A stretch of 16,403 nucleotides of DNA, taken from contig CAKSEF010000037.1 in the NCBI GenBank assembly GCA_934446465.1, positions 1 through 16,403 of the forward strand, written 5' to 3'. The position numbers were made by a program, and so were the translations under genes. The notes beneath the pieces were generated by a model that did no database searches, was not told the DNA's origin, and worked only from the letters and a program-made list of their open reading frames with translations. Shown in pieces: positions 7,449 through 14,546 of the stretch. The first letter of the stretch is position 1, and each line of letters begins with the position of its first letter. Source of the DNA: an uncultured Oscillospiraceae bacterium (lineage in GTDB: Bacteria; Bacillota; Clostridia; Oscillospirales; JAAYXM01).

Positions 7449-7477
7449 ATAATACAATGAAAAATATACGTTTTCAA
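7449..7477 (-). promoter_or_regulatory. Strong vegetative promoter for pgi
   Basis: On the minus strand TTGAAA (7472-7477) and TATTAT (7449-7454) are separated by 17 bases, close to consensus, just upstream of the AGGAG and ATG of pgi. Confidence 0.72.
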
Positions 7478-7546
7478 GGTTTTTTTGTCATTTACAATTT
7501 TTTCATCTTTTATTTACACGAAATATATTTTTTTGCCCGTTTTTTG

Positions 7547-7555
7547 TGCTATACT
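7547..7555 (+). promoter_or_regulatory. Extended -10 promoter for htrA
   Basis: TGC followed by TATACT (TGn-extended -10) lies 31 bases before the htrA start. The region where a -35 should sit is a T-run with no good hexamer, so the promoter may depend on the extended -10 or on an activator. Confidence 0.5.
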
Positions 7556-7585
7556 GTCGATGTAAACAAAAAGGAGGTAATTCCT

Positions 7586-8761
7586 ATGAAGTATGTACAT
7601 CTTACATCATATGAACCGGAAAACTTCGGTGAAAAGAAATGTAAACCGAATAGGAGTACAAAGATAGCGGCAATCGTTCTTTCCGCAGCCATATTGTCCG
7701 GTGCTGCCGGCTTCGGCGGTGGCATTGCGGCAGTTAAGCTTTCAGAAACAAACCGTGAAGCAAATGTTTCCGTAAACGCCTCACCTGTTTCATACACTAA
7801 CAGTACTTCCTTTAATGCAGTTTCAACGGCTGATATGTGCATTGACAGTGTTGTCGAAATAAGAACTGAAAGCGTAAAGAACAGCAGTCGAATGGGACAG
7901 TTTGTTTCACAGGGTGCGGGAAGCGGCGTTATAGTTTCTTCTGACGGCTACATTGCTACAAACAATCATGTTATAAGCGGGGCCACTAAGATTACAGTGA
8001 AGCTCACAAACTCAAAGGAATATTCGGCGGAACTTATAGGTACAGACCAGAAGACAGACCTTGCGGTTCTTAAAATCTCGGAAACGGGACTTAAGCCCGC
8101 AACCTTCGGAACGTCTTCAACTCTTAAGGTTGGCGAATCTGTTCTCGCAATAGGAAATCCTTTGGGCGAACTCGGCGGCACTGTTACAAGCGGTATTATA
8201 AGCGCACTTGACAGACAAATTGAAATAGACAACGAAAAGATGACGCTTCTCCAAACTGACGCAGCCGTAAATCCCGGAAATTCCGGAGGAGGACTTTTTG
8301 ACTCAAACGGTCTTCTTATCGGAATAGTAAACGCCAAATCTTCCGGGAGTGATGTTGAGGGTCTTGCTTTTGCAATACCGATAGACACGGCAAAAGACGT
8401 TATTAACCAGATTAAAGAAAACGGATATGTATCCGGACGTGTTCAGCTCGGCATAAGCGTCTCACAGCGGCAGTCTTCCTATAACTTTTTCACAGGTGAG
8501 TGGAAAGAGGGCGGGCTTTATATCGCAGAAGTTTTCTCAAACACAAATGCTTCTAAAGCCGGTCTGAAGTCCGGAGACTTGATAGTATCCGTAAACGATA
8601 AAGCTATATCTTCATATTCAGACTTGAAGTCTTTGCTTGATGAATGCTCAGTTTCCGACGCGATGACATTCGTAGTGTCGCGAAACGGACAGAGGCACAC
8701 TCTGTCATTTACACTGCAGGAAGCGAGGACGCGGACAACAGATTCCGCATCGCTTTACTGA
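7586..8761 (+). CDS. htrA: HtrA/DegP-type membrane-anchored serine protease with PDZ domain
   Basis: The 391-residue protease has a short cytoplasmic N-terminus, one membrane segment at about residues 26-50 (Ala/Gly-rich), a trypsin-like domain and one PDZ domain at about 300-385. The catalytic triad is complete: His128 (TNNHV), Asp158 (KTDLAVLKI) and Ser233 (GNSGGGLF). PDZ features include GLYIAEVF and AGLKSGDLIVSVND. It should degrade or quality-control misfolded proteins on the outer face of the membrane. The size and architecture match Bacillota HtrA/HtrB/YyxA proteins. The start at 7586 follows AAGGAGG (7571-7577); an upstream ATG at 7457 would put the promoter inside the gene. It is not beside a CssRS-like system here. 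Confidence 0.95.
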   Translation: MKYVHLTSYEPENFGEKKCKPNRSTKIAAIVLSAAILSGAAGFGGGIAAVKLSETNREANVSVNASPVSYTNSTSFNAVSTADMCIDSVVEIRTESVKNSSRMGQFVSQGAGSGVIVSSDGYIATNNHVISGATKITVKLTNSKEYSAELIGTDQKTDLAVLKISETGLKPATFGTSSTLKVGESVLAIGNPLGELGGTVTSGIISALDRQIEIDNEKMTLLQTDAAVNPGNSGGGLFDSNGLLIGIVNAKSSGSDVEGLAFAIPIDTAKDVINQIKENGYVSGRVQLGISVSQRQSSYNFFTGEWKEGGLYIAEVFSNTNASKAGLKSGDLIVSVNDKAISSYSDLKSLLDECSVSDAMTFVVSRNGQRHTLSFTLQEARTRTTDSASLY

Positions 8762-8790
8762 TATATCCCCATACTCATCCCCCCTTATTA

Positions 8791-8826
8791 CGAGTCGCAC
8801 AGAGCTGTATAGTTCTGTGCGACTCG
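8791..8826 (+). terminator. Long hairpin downstream of htrA, without a clear U-tract
   Basis: Perfect 13-base arms (8791-8803 and 8814-8826) flank a 10-base loop 30 bases after the htrA stop. The following bases (ACCAATTT) give only a weak U-tract, so it may be an inefficient terminator or a 3'-end stabilising structure. Confidence 0.55.
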
Positions 8827-8853
8827 ACCAATTTAAAAACATTTGCGAATAAA

Positions 8854-8890
8854 ACACACCTCAGCGGAATTCTAATCCGCCGAGGTGTGT
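8854..8890 (-). terminator. Rho-independent terminator of mreB
   Basis: On the minus strand a nine-base outer stem (8882-8890 with 8854-8862) and a five-base inner stem (8876-8880 with 8864-8868) are followed by a TTTTATT run. It lies directly after the mreB stop at 8902. Confidence 0.85.
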
Positions 8891-8901
8891 AATTATTTGC
8901 T

Positions 8902-9933
8902 TTAAGAGAGCATCTGTCTTCTTCTGGAAAGATTAAGCGTTCCGTCAGGCAAACCCGCAAGGTCATCGAGTGCTTTTCCCGTTCCGTAAGCAACGCACGA
9001 AACGGCTTCGTCCGCTACGCTTGTGCTGATTCCTGTTTTTGACTGAATAAGTTCCGAGAATCCCCATACGAGCGAACCGCCTCCGGTAAGAACGATTCCG
9101 TTTGTCGAAACGTCTCCGACAAGCTCAGGAGGTGTATTCTCAAGCACGTTGTGTATAGCCTCAACGATTCTTGTTGCCGGCTCTTCAAGAGCCTCGAGCA
9201 TTTCACTCGAATTTACCATAAATTCGCGCGGAAGCCCTGTCATAAGACAGCGACCTTTTATGCCCATTGAAATCTCCTCGGGACGCGGGAAAACACAGCC
9301 GATGTTTATTTTGAGTTCTTCTGCGGTACGCTCGCCAATCATGACATTATGCTTGCGGCGTATGTATTTGACGATATACTCGTCAAACTGGTCACCCGCA
9401 ATCTTGATTGACGCTGCTTCAACTATATTCGAAAGCGAAATAACAGCTATATCCGTTGTTCCGCCTCCAATGTCAATAACCATGTGTCCGTTAGGCTCAT
9501 CAATATCTATTCCTGCTCCTATTGCCGCGGCAATAGGCTCTTCTATGAGGTAAACGCTTCTTGCTCCCGCTTGTCTTCCGGCATCAATAACGGCACGTTC
9601 CTCGACTTCCGTAATTCCGCTCGGTATACAAATCATCACGCGCGGTTTAATGAGGCTGAATCCGCCCATAACGCGCTTGATAAAGTTTTTAATCATGTGT
9701 TCTGTCATCTCATAGTCGGAGATAACGCCGCCGCGGAGAGGACGGATAGCTATGATATTTCCCGGAGTACGGCCAAGCATTTTCTGGGCTTCGAGACCGA
9801 CTTTGATAACTTTGTCCGTGGACTTGTCCACTGCAACAACCGACGGTTCACGAAGGACAATTCCCTTACCTTTTACATAAACAAGTATTGACGCTGTACC
9901 GAGGTCGATGCCTATATCTTTACTGAAAACCAT
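8902..9933 (-). CDS. mreB: Rod shape-determining protein, MreB/Mbl actin family
   Basis: The 343-residue protein is a bacterial actin homologue that assembles at the inner membrane and guides peptidoglycan synthesis. It has the actin-fold nucleotide motifs: IGIDLGTASILVYV (phosphate 1), MVIDIGGGTTDIAV (phosphate 2), the IEEPIAAAIGAG connecting segment and LTGGGSLVWGF (adenosine). The RTAEELKINIG segment is typical of MreB. Length is normal. The start at 9933 follows AAGGTGG. mreC and mreD are not adjacent, and it stands alone between its own promoter and terminator, which suggests a second or Mbl/MreBH-type paralogue; paralogue assignment is an inference. Confidence 0.95.
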   Translation of the reverse strand: MVFSKDIGIDLGTASILVYVKGKGIVLREPSVVAVDKSTDKVIKVGLEAQKMLGRTPGNIIAIRPLRGGVISDYEMTEHMIKNFIKRVMGGFSLIKPRVMICIPSGITEVEERAVIDAGRQAGARSVYLIEEPIAAAIGAGIDIDEPNGHMVIDIGGGTTDIAVISLSNIVEAASIKIAGDQFDEYIVKYIRRKHNVMIGERTAEELKINIGCVFPRPEEISMGIKGRCLMTGLPREFMVNSSEMLEALEEPATRIVEAIHNVLENTPPELVGDVSTNGIVLTGGGSLVWGFSELIQSKTGISTSVADEAVSCVAYGTGKALDDLAGLPDGTLNLSRRRQMLS

Positions 9934-9968
9934 GCCTTTACCACCTTACACTTTTAATTCATATTATT

Positions 9969-9996
9969 ATTATAACCGTTTTTTTACTTTTTTCAA
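9969..9996 (-). promoter_or_regulatory. Promoter for mreB
   Basis: On the minus strand TTGAAA (9991-9996) and a perfect TATAAT (9969-9974) are 16 bases apart, between comF and mreB. The flanks are A-rich, which may act as an UP-like element. Confidence 0.7.
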
Positions 9997-10004
9997 TTAC
10001 TTTT

Positions 10005-10676
10005 TCACTTTTTTCTTGCGCGGGTTTTTGCTATTGTTACAACATAGACCTTTTCTGCTCCTGCAGATTTCAATATTCTCGCACATTCACTCACTGTGCT
10101 TCCCGTTGTAAGTATATCATCAATAAGGATTATACGCTTTCCCGAAATATCAACGCTCATCGGTTCATATGCGCCAAGTATGTTCGAACGGCGCTTTGCC
10201 AAAGTAGTCTGCCTCGACTGCGGAGATGCGTTTCTGCATTTTCTCAGGGTTTTAACCGGCTTTGTGCCGTCCGCGAGACGCTCGCACACACCCTCCGCAA
10301 GAAGACGCGCCTGGTCATATCCTCTCTTTTTTAATCTGTTCGGACTGAGCGGCACCCACGACAAAATGTCAAATCTTCCCGCAAGTTTCTCGCTTATGCA
10401 CTTTTCGAGGTAGTCGGAGAATGTATCGGCATATCCGACAAGACCGCCGAATTTATACCGCAAAAGCGCGTTGCGGACATTTCCTTCATAATAAAGGCAC
10501 GAATATGCCTCGTCAACCGAGCGAATATCGTCAAAAACTTCCGTATTGGTCCTAAACGGCAGTTCACGCTGGCATCTGGCGCAAACACCGTCTTCTTCGA
10601 TAATTCTTCGACAAAAAACGCACTTAGGCGGGAACAAAAAATCTTTGATTTTTTGTTTTAACTCACTTATATTCAC
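10005..10676 (-). CDS. comF: ComF family protein (zinc-ribbon phosphoribosyltransferase-like)
   Basis: The 223-residue protein has an N-terminal four-cysteine zinc ribbon (Cys19, Cys22, Cys32, Cys35) and a C-terminal type I phosphoribosyltransferase domain with the PRPP loop IILIDDILTTGST at about 182-194 and the RGYDQARLLA segment at 118-127. ComF proteins support DNA uptake in competent bacteria, working with the ComFA helicase and primosomal proteins, but the family is also present in species not known to be competent. A GTG at 10676 starts the gene: AAGGAG lies seven bases upstream, and the ATG two bases earlier is followed at once by TGA. The gene begins 15 bases after recD2, so the two form an operon. 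Confidence 0.92.
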   Translation of the reverse strand: MNISELKQKIKDFLFPPKCVFCRRIIEEDGVCARCQRELPFRTNTEVFDDIRSVDEAYSCLYYEGNVRNALLRYKFGGLVGYADTFSDYLEKCISEKLAGRFDILSWVPLSPNRLKKRGYDQARLLAEGVCERLADGTKPVKTLRKCRNASPQSRQTTLAKRRSNILGAYEPMSVDISGKRIILIDDILTTGSTVSECARILKSAGAEKVYVVTIAKTRARKK

Positions 10677-10691
10677 ATAAACACTCCTTTA

Positions 10692-12899
10692 TCAGGAAAT
10701 ACGACCGATTACCCTCGCTTTCAGGGCACTGTATCTGTTTCTTTGCTTATTGTTCTCAACCATCTTTTTTACTATGCCGTACTCTCCTACAATGATGAGC
10801 AGTTCACGCGCTCTTGTCATCGCCGTATACAGCACGCTTCTGTGCCATAGCACAGGTGCACTTTTGCCCGCCACGAGAATGACTGCACGAAATTCACTGC
10901 CTTGCGACTTATGAACCGTCATTGCATATGCAAGCTCAAGCTCATTTGCCAAAGAAAACGGATAGTGCACAAGACGCGAATCAAAATTCACTGTTATTGT
11001 TTCATCTCTTCCGTCTATGCCGACAATTTCGCCTATATCTCCGTTAAAAACACCGTACCCGACTTCGCCGTTAAACATTCCGAACCATTCGATGGTGTAA
11101 TTATTTCGTATCTGCATCACTCTGTCGCCCACTCTGAAAAGCTTGTCCCCTATTTTCTTTTCGGTCTTTTCCTCGGACGGCGGATTCAGACACGCCTGCA
11201 AACGTCTGTTAATCTCTTTTGTTCCGGTCATATTCTTTCGACTGACAGACAGAACCTGAATTTGCTCGGACGGGATATTCATATTCTTCGGCAGCCGTTC
11301 TCTGCAAAGCTCCATAACCGTTTTCGTAAGCTCATTCTCGTCTGCTCTCTGCATAAAGAACAAATCCTTGCCCTTTTTTCTGAAGTCGGGCAGGCTCCCG
11401 TGATTTACGGAGTGCGCCCCCACAATTATATCGCTCTGCGCAGCCTGGCGAAAAATCCTATCAAGAATAACTTTTGCGAAAACGTCTGAATTTAGCAGGT
11501 CTTTAAATACATTTCCCGGACCTATCGACGGAAGCTGGTCGGCATCTCCTATAAGCACCAGCGTGCAATTTTTAGGAAGTGCGCGCAACACTGCCGCCAT
11601 AAGTGAAATGTCAACCATCGATGTTTCATCAATAATAAGCACATCGGTTTCAAGAGGATTTTTTGCATTGCGCTCAAAAATCGGCTCTGTACTATTCTCA
11701 TTATAACACATTTCAAGTAATCTGTGTACTGTTTTTGCCTCAGTTCCGCAAAACTCGGTCATTCTCTTCGCAGCACGTCCTGTCGGTGCTGCAAGAAGAA
11801 CCGTCATATTCATCTTTTCAAACACGGAGAGCATTCCTTTTATAACCGTTGTTTTTCCCGTTCCGGGCCCTCCGGTAAGCAGAAATACATGATTATTGAC
11901 GGCCAACTCTATTGCCTTTCTTTGGAGTGGTTCAAACTCTATGTCAATTTCTTGTTCCGTTCTTCTTATTATATCTTCACAATCAATCGCTACCTCACGC
12001 TCGTGTGATTGCAATTCGCACAAAGTATTTGCTACATAGCATTCGTCATCATACAGCTTTGTTAAGTAACAGGCATTTACACCACAAATCTTTTCCTCAA
12101 CTATACTCTCGGAAGAAATTAGTCTGTCGAGTGCGCATTCTGTCTCCGACGGTGGAATACTAAGCATCTCTGCCGTTGCAAGAGTCAGCTTTTCCCGGGG
12201 AATAAAGGAATGTCCTGCTTCCGAATTATACTGCAACTCATATATTACCGCAGCGTTTACGCGCTCTTCCGAATTTCCGTCAAAACCCATGTCAAGCGCC
12301 ATCTTATCAATTTTATAGAACTGAACCCCAATTTCAGGCATTGACATAATATAGGGATTTCTGTTTACCGCTTCAAGCGATTTTTGACCGTAAATTTTAA
12401 ACAGCGATACGGCATACTCGGGTTCAATGCCGTTTTTGTTGATAAATTCCATAAGCATTGAGAGGGCGTTTTGCATTTCAAACTGATTGCCTATCTGGCG
12501 CGCCTTTTGCGCTGTTATTCCGGCCACCTCGCAAAGCCTGTTTGGCTTGTTGGCAATTATGCACAAACTGTCATCACCAAACAGATCAACTATTTTTTCT
12601 GCAGTCTTTCGGCCTATTCCGCGAACAGTCCCCGAGGAGAGATATTCAAGAATTAAATCTGCCGTTGACGGCAGAGCCCGGCTAAAAGATGTAATTTTCA
12701 GTTGTTCTCCGTATGACGAGTGAGTTTCCCAAATGCCGACAGCTTCTATATATTCTCCGATTCCCGGATACGGAATGCACCCGACGGCAATAAGCTCTCC
12801 ACCGTCCTCGGTGCAGAGCCTGATAACTGCATATCCTGTCTCATCGCTGCGAAAAACGACTGAGCTTATTATACCCGAAACACTTAATGATTCTGCCAT
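10692..12899 (-). CDS. recD2: RecD2-type ATP-dependent DNA helicase
   Basis: The 735-residue protein is a superfamily 1B 5'-3' DNA helicase acting in DNA repair and replication-fork maintenance without RecBC. It has the long RecD2 N-terminal region with an OB-like start and helix-hairpin-helix repeats near 85-135 (TVRGIGRKTAEKIV, LCEVAGITAQKARQI). Motor motifs follow: Walker A GGPGTGKT at 343-350, Walker B IIDETSMVD at 422-430, GDADQLPSIGPG, the DRIFRQ motif, and the C-terminal AMTVHKSQGSEF and LYTAMTRARELL. Length fits the family. The start at 12899 is preceded by GGAGATG and overlaps the 3' end of a small upstream ORF by 16 bases, suggesting translational coupling. comF follows. Confidence 0.96.
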   Translation of the reverse strand: MAESLSVSGIISSVVFRSDETGYAVIRLCTEDGGELIAVGCIPYPGIGEYIEAVGIWETHSSYGEQLKITSFSRALPSTADLILEYLSSGTVRGIGRKTAEKIVDLFGDDSLCIIANKPNRLCEVAGITAQKARQIGNQFEMQNALSMLMEFINKNGIEPEYAVSLFKIYGQKSLEAVNRNPYIMSMPEIGVQFYKIDKMALDMGFDGNSEERVNAAVIYELQYNSEAGHSFIPREKLTLATAEMLSIPPSETECALDRLISSESIVEEKICGVNACYLTKLYDDECYVANTLCELQSHEREVAIDCEDIIRRTEQEIDIEFEPLQRKAIELAVNNHVFLLTGGPGTGKTTVIKGMLSVFEKMNMTVLLAAPTGRAAKRMTEFCGTEAKTVHRLLEMCYNENSTEPIFERNAKNPLETDVLIIDETSMVDISLMAAVLRALPKNCTLVLIGDADQLPSIGPGNVFKDLLNSDVFAKVILDRIFRQAAQSDIIVGAHSVNHGSLPDFRKKGKDLFFMQRADENELTKTVMELCRERLPKNMNIPSEQIQVLSVSRKNMTGTKEINRRLQACLNPPSEEKTEKKIGDKLFRVGDRVMQIRNNYTIEWFGMFNGEVGYGVFNGDIGEIVGIDGRDETITVNFDSRLVHYPFSLANELELAYAMTVHKSQGSEFRAVILVAGKSAPVLWHRSVLYTAMTRARELLIIVGEYGIVKKMVENNKQRNRYSALKARVIGRIS

Positions 12900-13048
12900 T
12901 TTTCATCTCCGTAGTTTTTCTTAATGCACGAGTGAAGAGTTTCTGCATCCCCTAAAAAAATAAACTTCACGGCGCATTTCAGTATGGCAATTAAAACAAA
13001 AGAGGTAACAATCGCCGTTATTGCATCTGCTAACATTGCTGAATACAT
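12884..13048 (-). CDS. Small membrane protein (54 residues), unknown function
   Basis: A 54-codon ORF fills most of the gap between the export-family gene and recD2. The product starts MYSAMLADAITAIVTS and carries one hydrophobic segment at about residues 9-32, then a short charged tail ending KKNYGDEKWQNH. It has two cysteines (Cys25, Cys41). A GAGGTG ribosome binding site lies seven bases before the ATG, and its TAA (12884-12886) falls 16 bases inside recD2 in another frame, a common arrangement for coupled translation. I recognise no family. The ribosome binding site, the overlap and the absence of other coding in this strip support a real gene; comparative data would decide. Confidence 0.5.
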   Translation of the reverse strand: MYSAMLADAITAIVTSFVLIAILKCAVKFIFLGDAETLHSCIKKNYGDEKWQNH

Positions 13049-13069
13049 TGAGCAACACCTCAATGTATT
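13042..13069 (-). promoter_or_regulatory. Perfect inverted repeat covering the ribosome binding site and start codon of the small membrane ORF
   Basis: Arms of 11 bases (13042-13052 and 13059-13069) pair perfectly around a six-base loop. On the minus-strand transcript the 5' arm ends in the GAG of the Shine-Dalgarno, the loop holds its GTG, and the 3' arm contains the ATG (13046-13048). No T-run follows on that strand, so it is not a normal terminator for the upstream gene. Confidence 0.6.
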
Positions 13070-13088
13070 TTATGTATAAAACCAAATA

Positions 13089-13577
13089 TCAGTGAATTCC
13101 AAAGAGACTTATCGCGCCGAATATGCCGTATGATACACCCGCGACAATTACCGCCGCGAGGATAACACCTATCAGAATCGGCAAGAATGCCTCTTTAATT
13201 CTCATATTCAAAAGACCCGCAAGCATTGCCCCCGTCCATGCCCCTGTTCCCGGGAGCGGTATGGCTACAAGTATAGCAAGGCCGATTGCCTTGTACTTTT
13301 CCAACACTCCCTTTTTGTTTAAAACACGCCTTTCACTCCACTCCGCAAAACGCCTGAAAATACCTTTTGTTTTGAGCCAGCCAAAAATCCGCCTGGCAAA
13401 CAGAACGATAAACGGAACCGGTAGCATATTCCCTATTACAGAAAAAAGTATAGTCTCCCAAATAGGAAGATTGTACATAACTCCGAACGGAATTGCACCG
13501 CGAAGCTCTAACACAGGAGTCATCGATATTAAAAGAATTTTCAATACCGAACCTATTTTCAAGGAAAGCAAGGACAA
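13089..13577 (-). CDS. Small multidrug export-family membrane protein (COG2426-like)
   Basis: The 162-residue integral membrane protein has about four to five hydrophobic segments. The early ELRGAIPFG motif and the later AIPLPGTGAWTGAMLAG re-entrant-like motif are the marks of the small multidrug export family (COG2426, Pfam Sm_multidrug_ex), related to DedA-type proteins. The family name is historical; substrate and direction of transport are not established. The gene uses a TTG start at 13577, set by GAGGTGAT seven bases upstream; the reading frame meets TGA just beyond, so no ATG alternative exists. It heads the group followed by the 54-residue ORF, recD2 and comF. Confidence 0.85.
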   Translation of the reverse strand: MSLLSLKIGSVLKILLISMTPVLELRGAIPFGVMYNLPIWETILFSVIGNMLPVPFIVLFARRIFGWLKTKGIFRRFAEWSERRVLNKKGVLEKYKAIGLAILVAIPLPGTGAWTGAMLAGLLNMRIKEAFLPILIGVILAAVIVAGVSYGIFGAISLFGIH

Positions 13578-13604
13578 CTTATATCACCTCATCTTATGTG
13601 AAGT

Positions 13605-13633
13605 ATTATATCAGTTTCCAAATAAATACACAA
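13605..13633 (-). promoter_or_regulatory. Promoter for the export-family/recD2/comF group
   Basis: On the minus strand TTGTGT (13628-13633) and a perfect TATAAT (13605-13610) are 17 bases apart, just after the ribU stop. It gives a short leader to the TTG start at 13577. Confidence 0.7.
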
Positions 13634-13663
13634 GTTTGTTTTTTTAAAACTTATTTTAAAATA

Positions 13664-14197
13664 TCACATCAGTCTGTCAATTTGCTTATGAACTCTCTTG
13701 TAGAGAAGTGCGGTGAGAAGTGCATTTGTGCCCGCTTTAATTATATTTGACATTACTATAAACGGCATCAACTGTATAACCGCGCCAACTTCGACTTGCA
13801 AAAACTTCGGCGTAATTATGAGATTCCATAAGACCATTACCGCTGTCCATGCCACGGTTCCGACCGCCAACGATATGTACGCGGTTTTTCGGGTTTTCTT
13901 TCTTGCATAGATACTTCCTGCCGCAATTACAAATGTGCCCGTTGCTATAATGTGCATTATTATGCCGAGTATTCCTCCGGAAGCACTTACCGTAAATCCC
14001 TGAACAACGGATACTACGAACGTAAGCAGAAGCCCATACCACGTTCCCATTGCAAACGTTGTTATGAAGATTGGAATATCAGCGGGGTCATATTCAATAA
14101 ATCCGACTTGCGGAAATATTGAAAAATGTACAAACAGCGCTCCGACAACCGATATTGCGCCGAGCATTCCGAGCACGGCAATTCGTTTTACATTCAT
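13664..14197 (-). CDS. ribU: Riboflavin-specific ECF transporter S component RibU
   Basis: The 177-residue membrane protein is the substrate-binding subunit that partners with the shared EcfT and EcfA ATPases (not encoded here) to import riboflavin. It shows about six hydrophobic segments. The N-terminal helix VKRIAVLGMLGAISVVGAL holds the Ala-rich EcfT-contact type pattern, and the EYDPADIPIFITTFAMG segment near 35-51 matches the family's YDPxDxP signature. The assignment is greatly strengthened by the FMN riboswitch directly upstream, which makes riboflavin or FMN the regulated ligand. The ATG at 14197 has GGAGG eight bases before it. Without rib biosynthesis genes in view, the cell may rely on uptake or carry them elsewhere. 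Confidence 0.95.
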   Translation of the reverse strand: MNVKRIAVLGMLGAISVVGALFVHFSIFPQVGFIEYDPADIPIFITTFAMGTWYGLLLTFVVSVVQGFTVSASGGILGIIMHIIATGTFVIAAGSIYARKKTRKTAYISLAVGTVAWTAVMVLWNLIITPKFLQVEVGAVIQLMPFIVMSNIIKAGTNALLTALLYKRVHKQIDRLM

Positions 14198-14218
14198 TGT
14201 TTATTCCTCCTGCTTTGA

Positions 14219-14257
14219 GGGGCAAAAAATGCCCCGAATAATTAACATTCGAGGCAT
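14219..14257 (-). terminator. Riboswitch expression-platform terminator before ribU
   Basis: On the minus strand ATGCCTCGAAT (14247-14257) pairs with ATTCGGGGCAT (14229-14239, one G-U pair), followed by a six-T run (14224-14229): a standard intrinsic terminator. A GCCCC right after the T-run (14219-14223) could instead pair with GGGGC of the terminator's 3' arm, giving a competing hairpin. Confidence 0.8.
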
Positions 14258-14273
14258 GATTGTTAAAATAAAA

Positions 14274-14398
14274 CATCTTCTTTTATCCGGACTGTACCGT
14301 CGGCGTCGGAATATACCGAACTCTGCCAAATATGGCTCGCGGGCTCGTCAGAAAACTGCATTACCGCCGGTGGGGATTTTCACCCCGCCCCGAAGACA
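14274..14398 (-). ncRNA. FMN riboswitch (RFN element)
   Basis: The minus strand carries the RFN hallmarks in order: CTTCGGGGCGGGGTGAAAAT, CCCCACCGGCGGTAATGCAG, GAGCCCGCGAGCC, CCGACGGTACAGTCCGGAT and the closing AAGAAGATG. The outer stem P1 pairs 14392-14397 with 14275-14280. FMN binding should let the downstream terminator form and lower ribU expression. Together with the flanking promoters, this element fills the 349-base gap between ribU and the response regulator. Confidence 0.97.
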
Positions 14399-14403
14399 AT
14401 ATA

Positions 14404-14412
14404 ATTATATCA
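14404..14412 (-). promoter_or_regulatory. Extended -10 promoter for the ribU riboswitch transcript
   Basis: On the minus strand TGA-TATAAT (14404-14412) forms an extended -10, which would place the start at about 14397, the first base of riboswitch stem P1. A perfect TTGACA lies at 14417-14422 but only seven bases from the -10, so it cannot be its -35. Confidence 0.55.
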
Positions 14413-14454
14413 CACATGTCAAGTGAACGGCTTCTATTGCAATAAAAGCTATGT

Positions 14455-14518
14455 TTTACATATATTTTCTCAACGTTTTACAAAAAGTTAACTATTTTCT
14501 GCTTTCATGGTGTATAAT
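14455..14518 (+). promoter_or_regulatory. Response-regulator promoter with 11-bp-periodic TTTACA-like repeats
   Basis: A perfect TATAAT lies at 14513-14518 but no good -35 is present 16-18 bases upstream. Instead TTTACA (14455-14460), a weaker TTTCTC (14466-14471), TTTACA (14477-14482) and TTAACT (14488-14493) fall on an exact 11-base period. The last box overlaps the expected -35. This layout resembles PhoP/PhoB-type operators bound by OmpR-family dimers, so autoregulation by the downstream gene is likely. Confidence 0.5.
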
Positions 14519-14546
14519 AAACATATTCAAAGGAGGTTGTATAAAT

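Noticed and set aside
7966..8388. 140-codon minus-strand ORF inside htrA
   Set aside because: It mirrors the protease coding frame; its Pro/Ser-rich translation is the usual shadow of Gly/Ser codons on the other strand.
8775..8993. 72-codon minus-strand ORF running through the mreB terminator
   Set aside because: It overlaps the mreB 3' end in another frame and two hairpins, with no ribosome binding site.
10902..11489. 195-codon plus-strand ORF inside recD2
   Set aside because: Despite its length it is antisense to conserved helicase motifs, has no family resemblance and no promoter or ribosome binding site.
13123..13647. 174-codon plus-strand ORF opposite the export-family gene
   Set aside because: It is the complement of a membrane-protein gene with recognised motifs, and it also runs through that gene's promoter.
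14417..14422. Perfect TTGACA on the minus strand as -35 for ribU
   Set aside because: It is only seven bases from the TATAAT, and no -10 lies 16-18 bases downstream; the extended -10 explains the promoter better.
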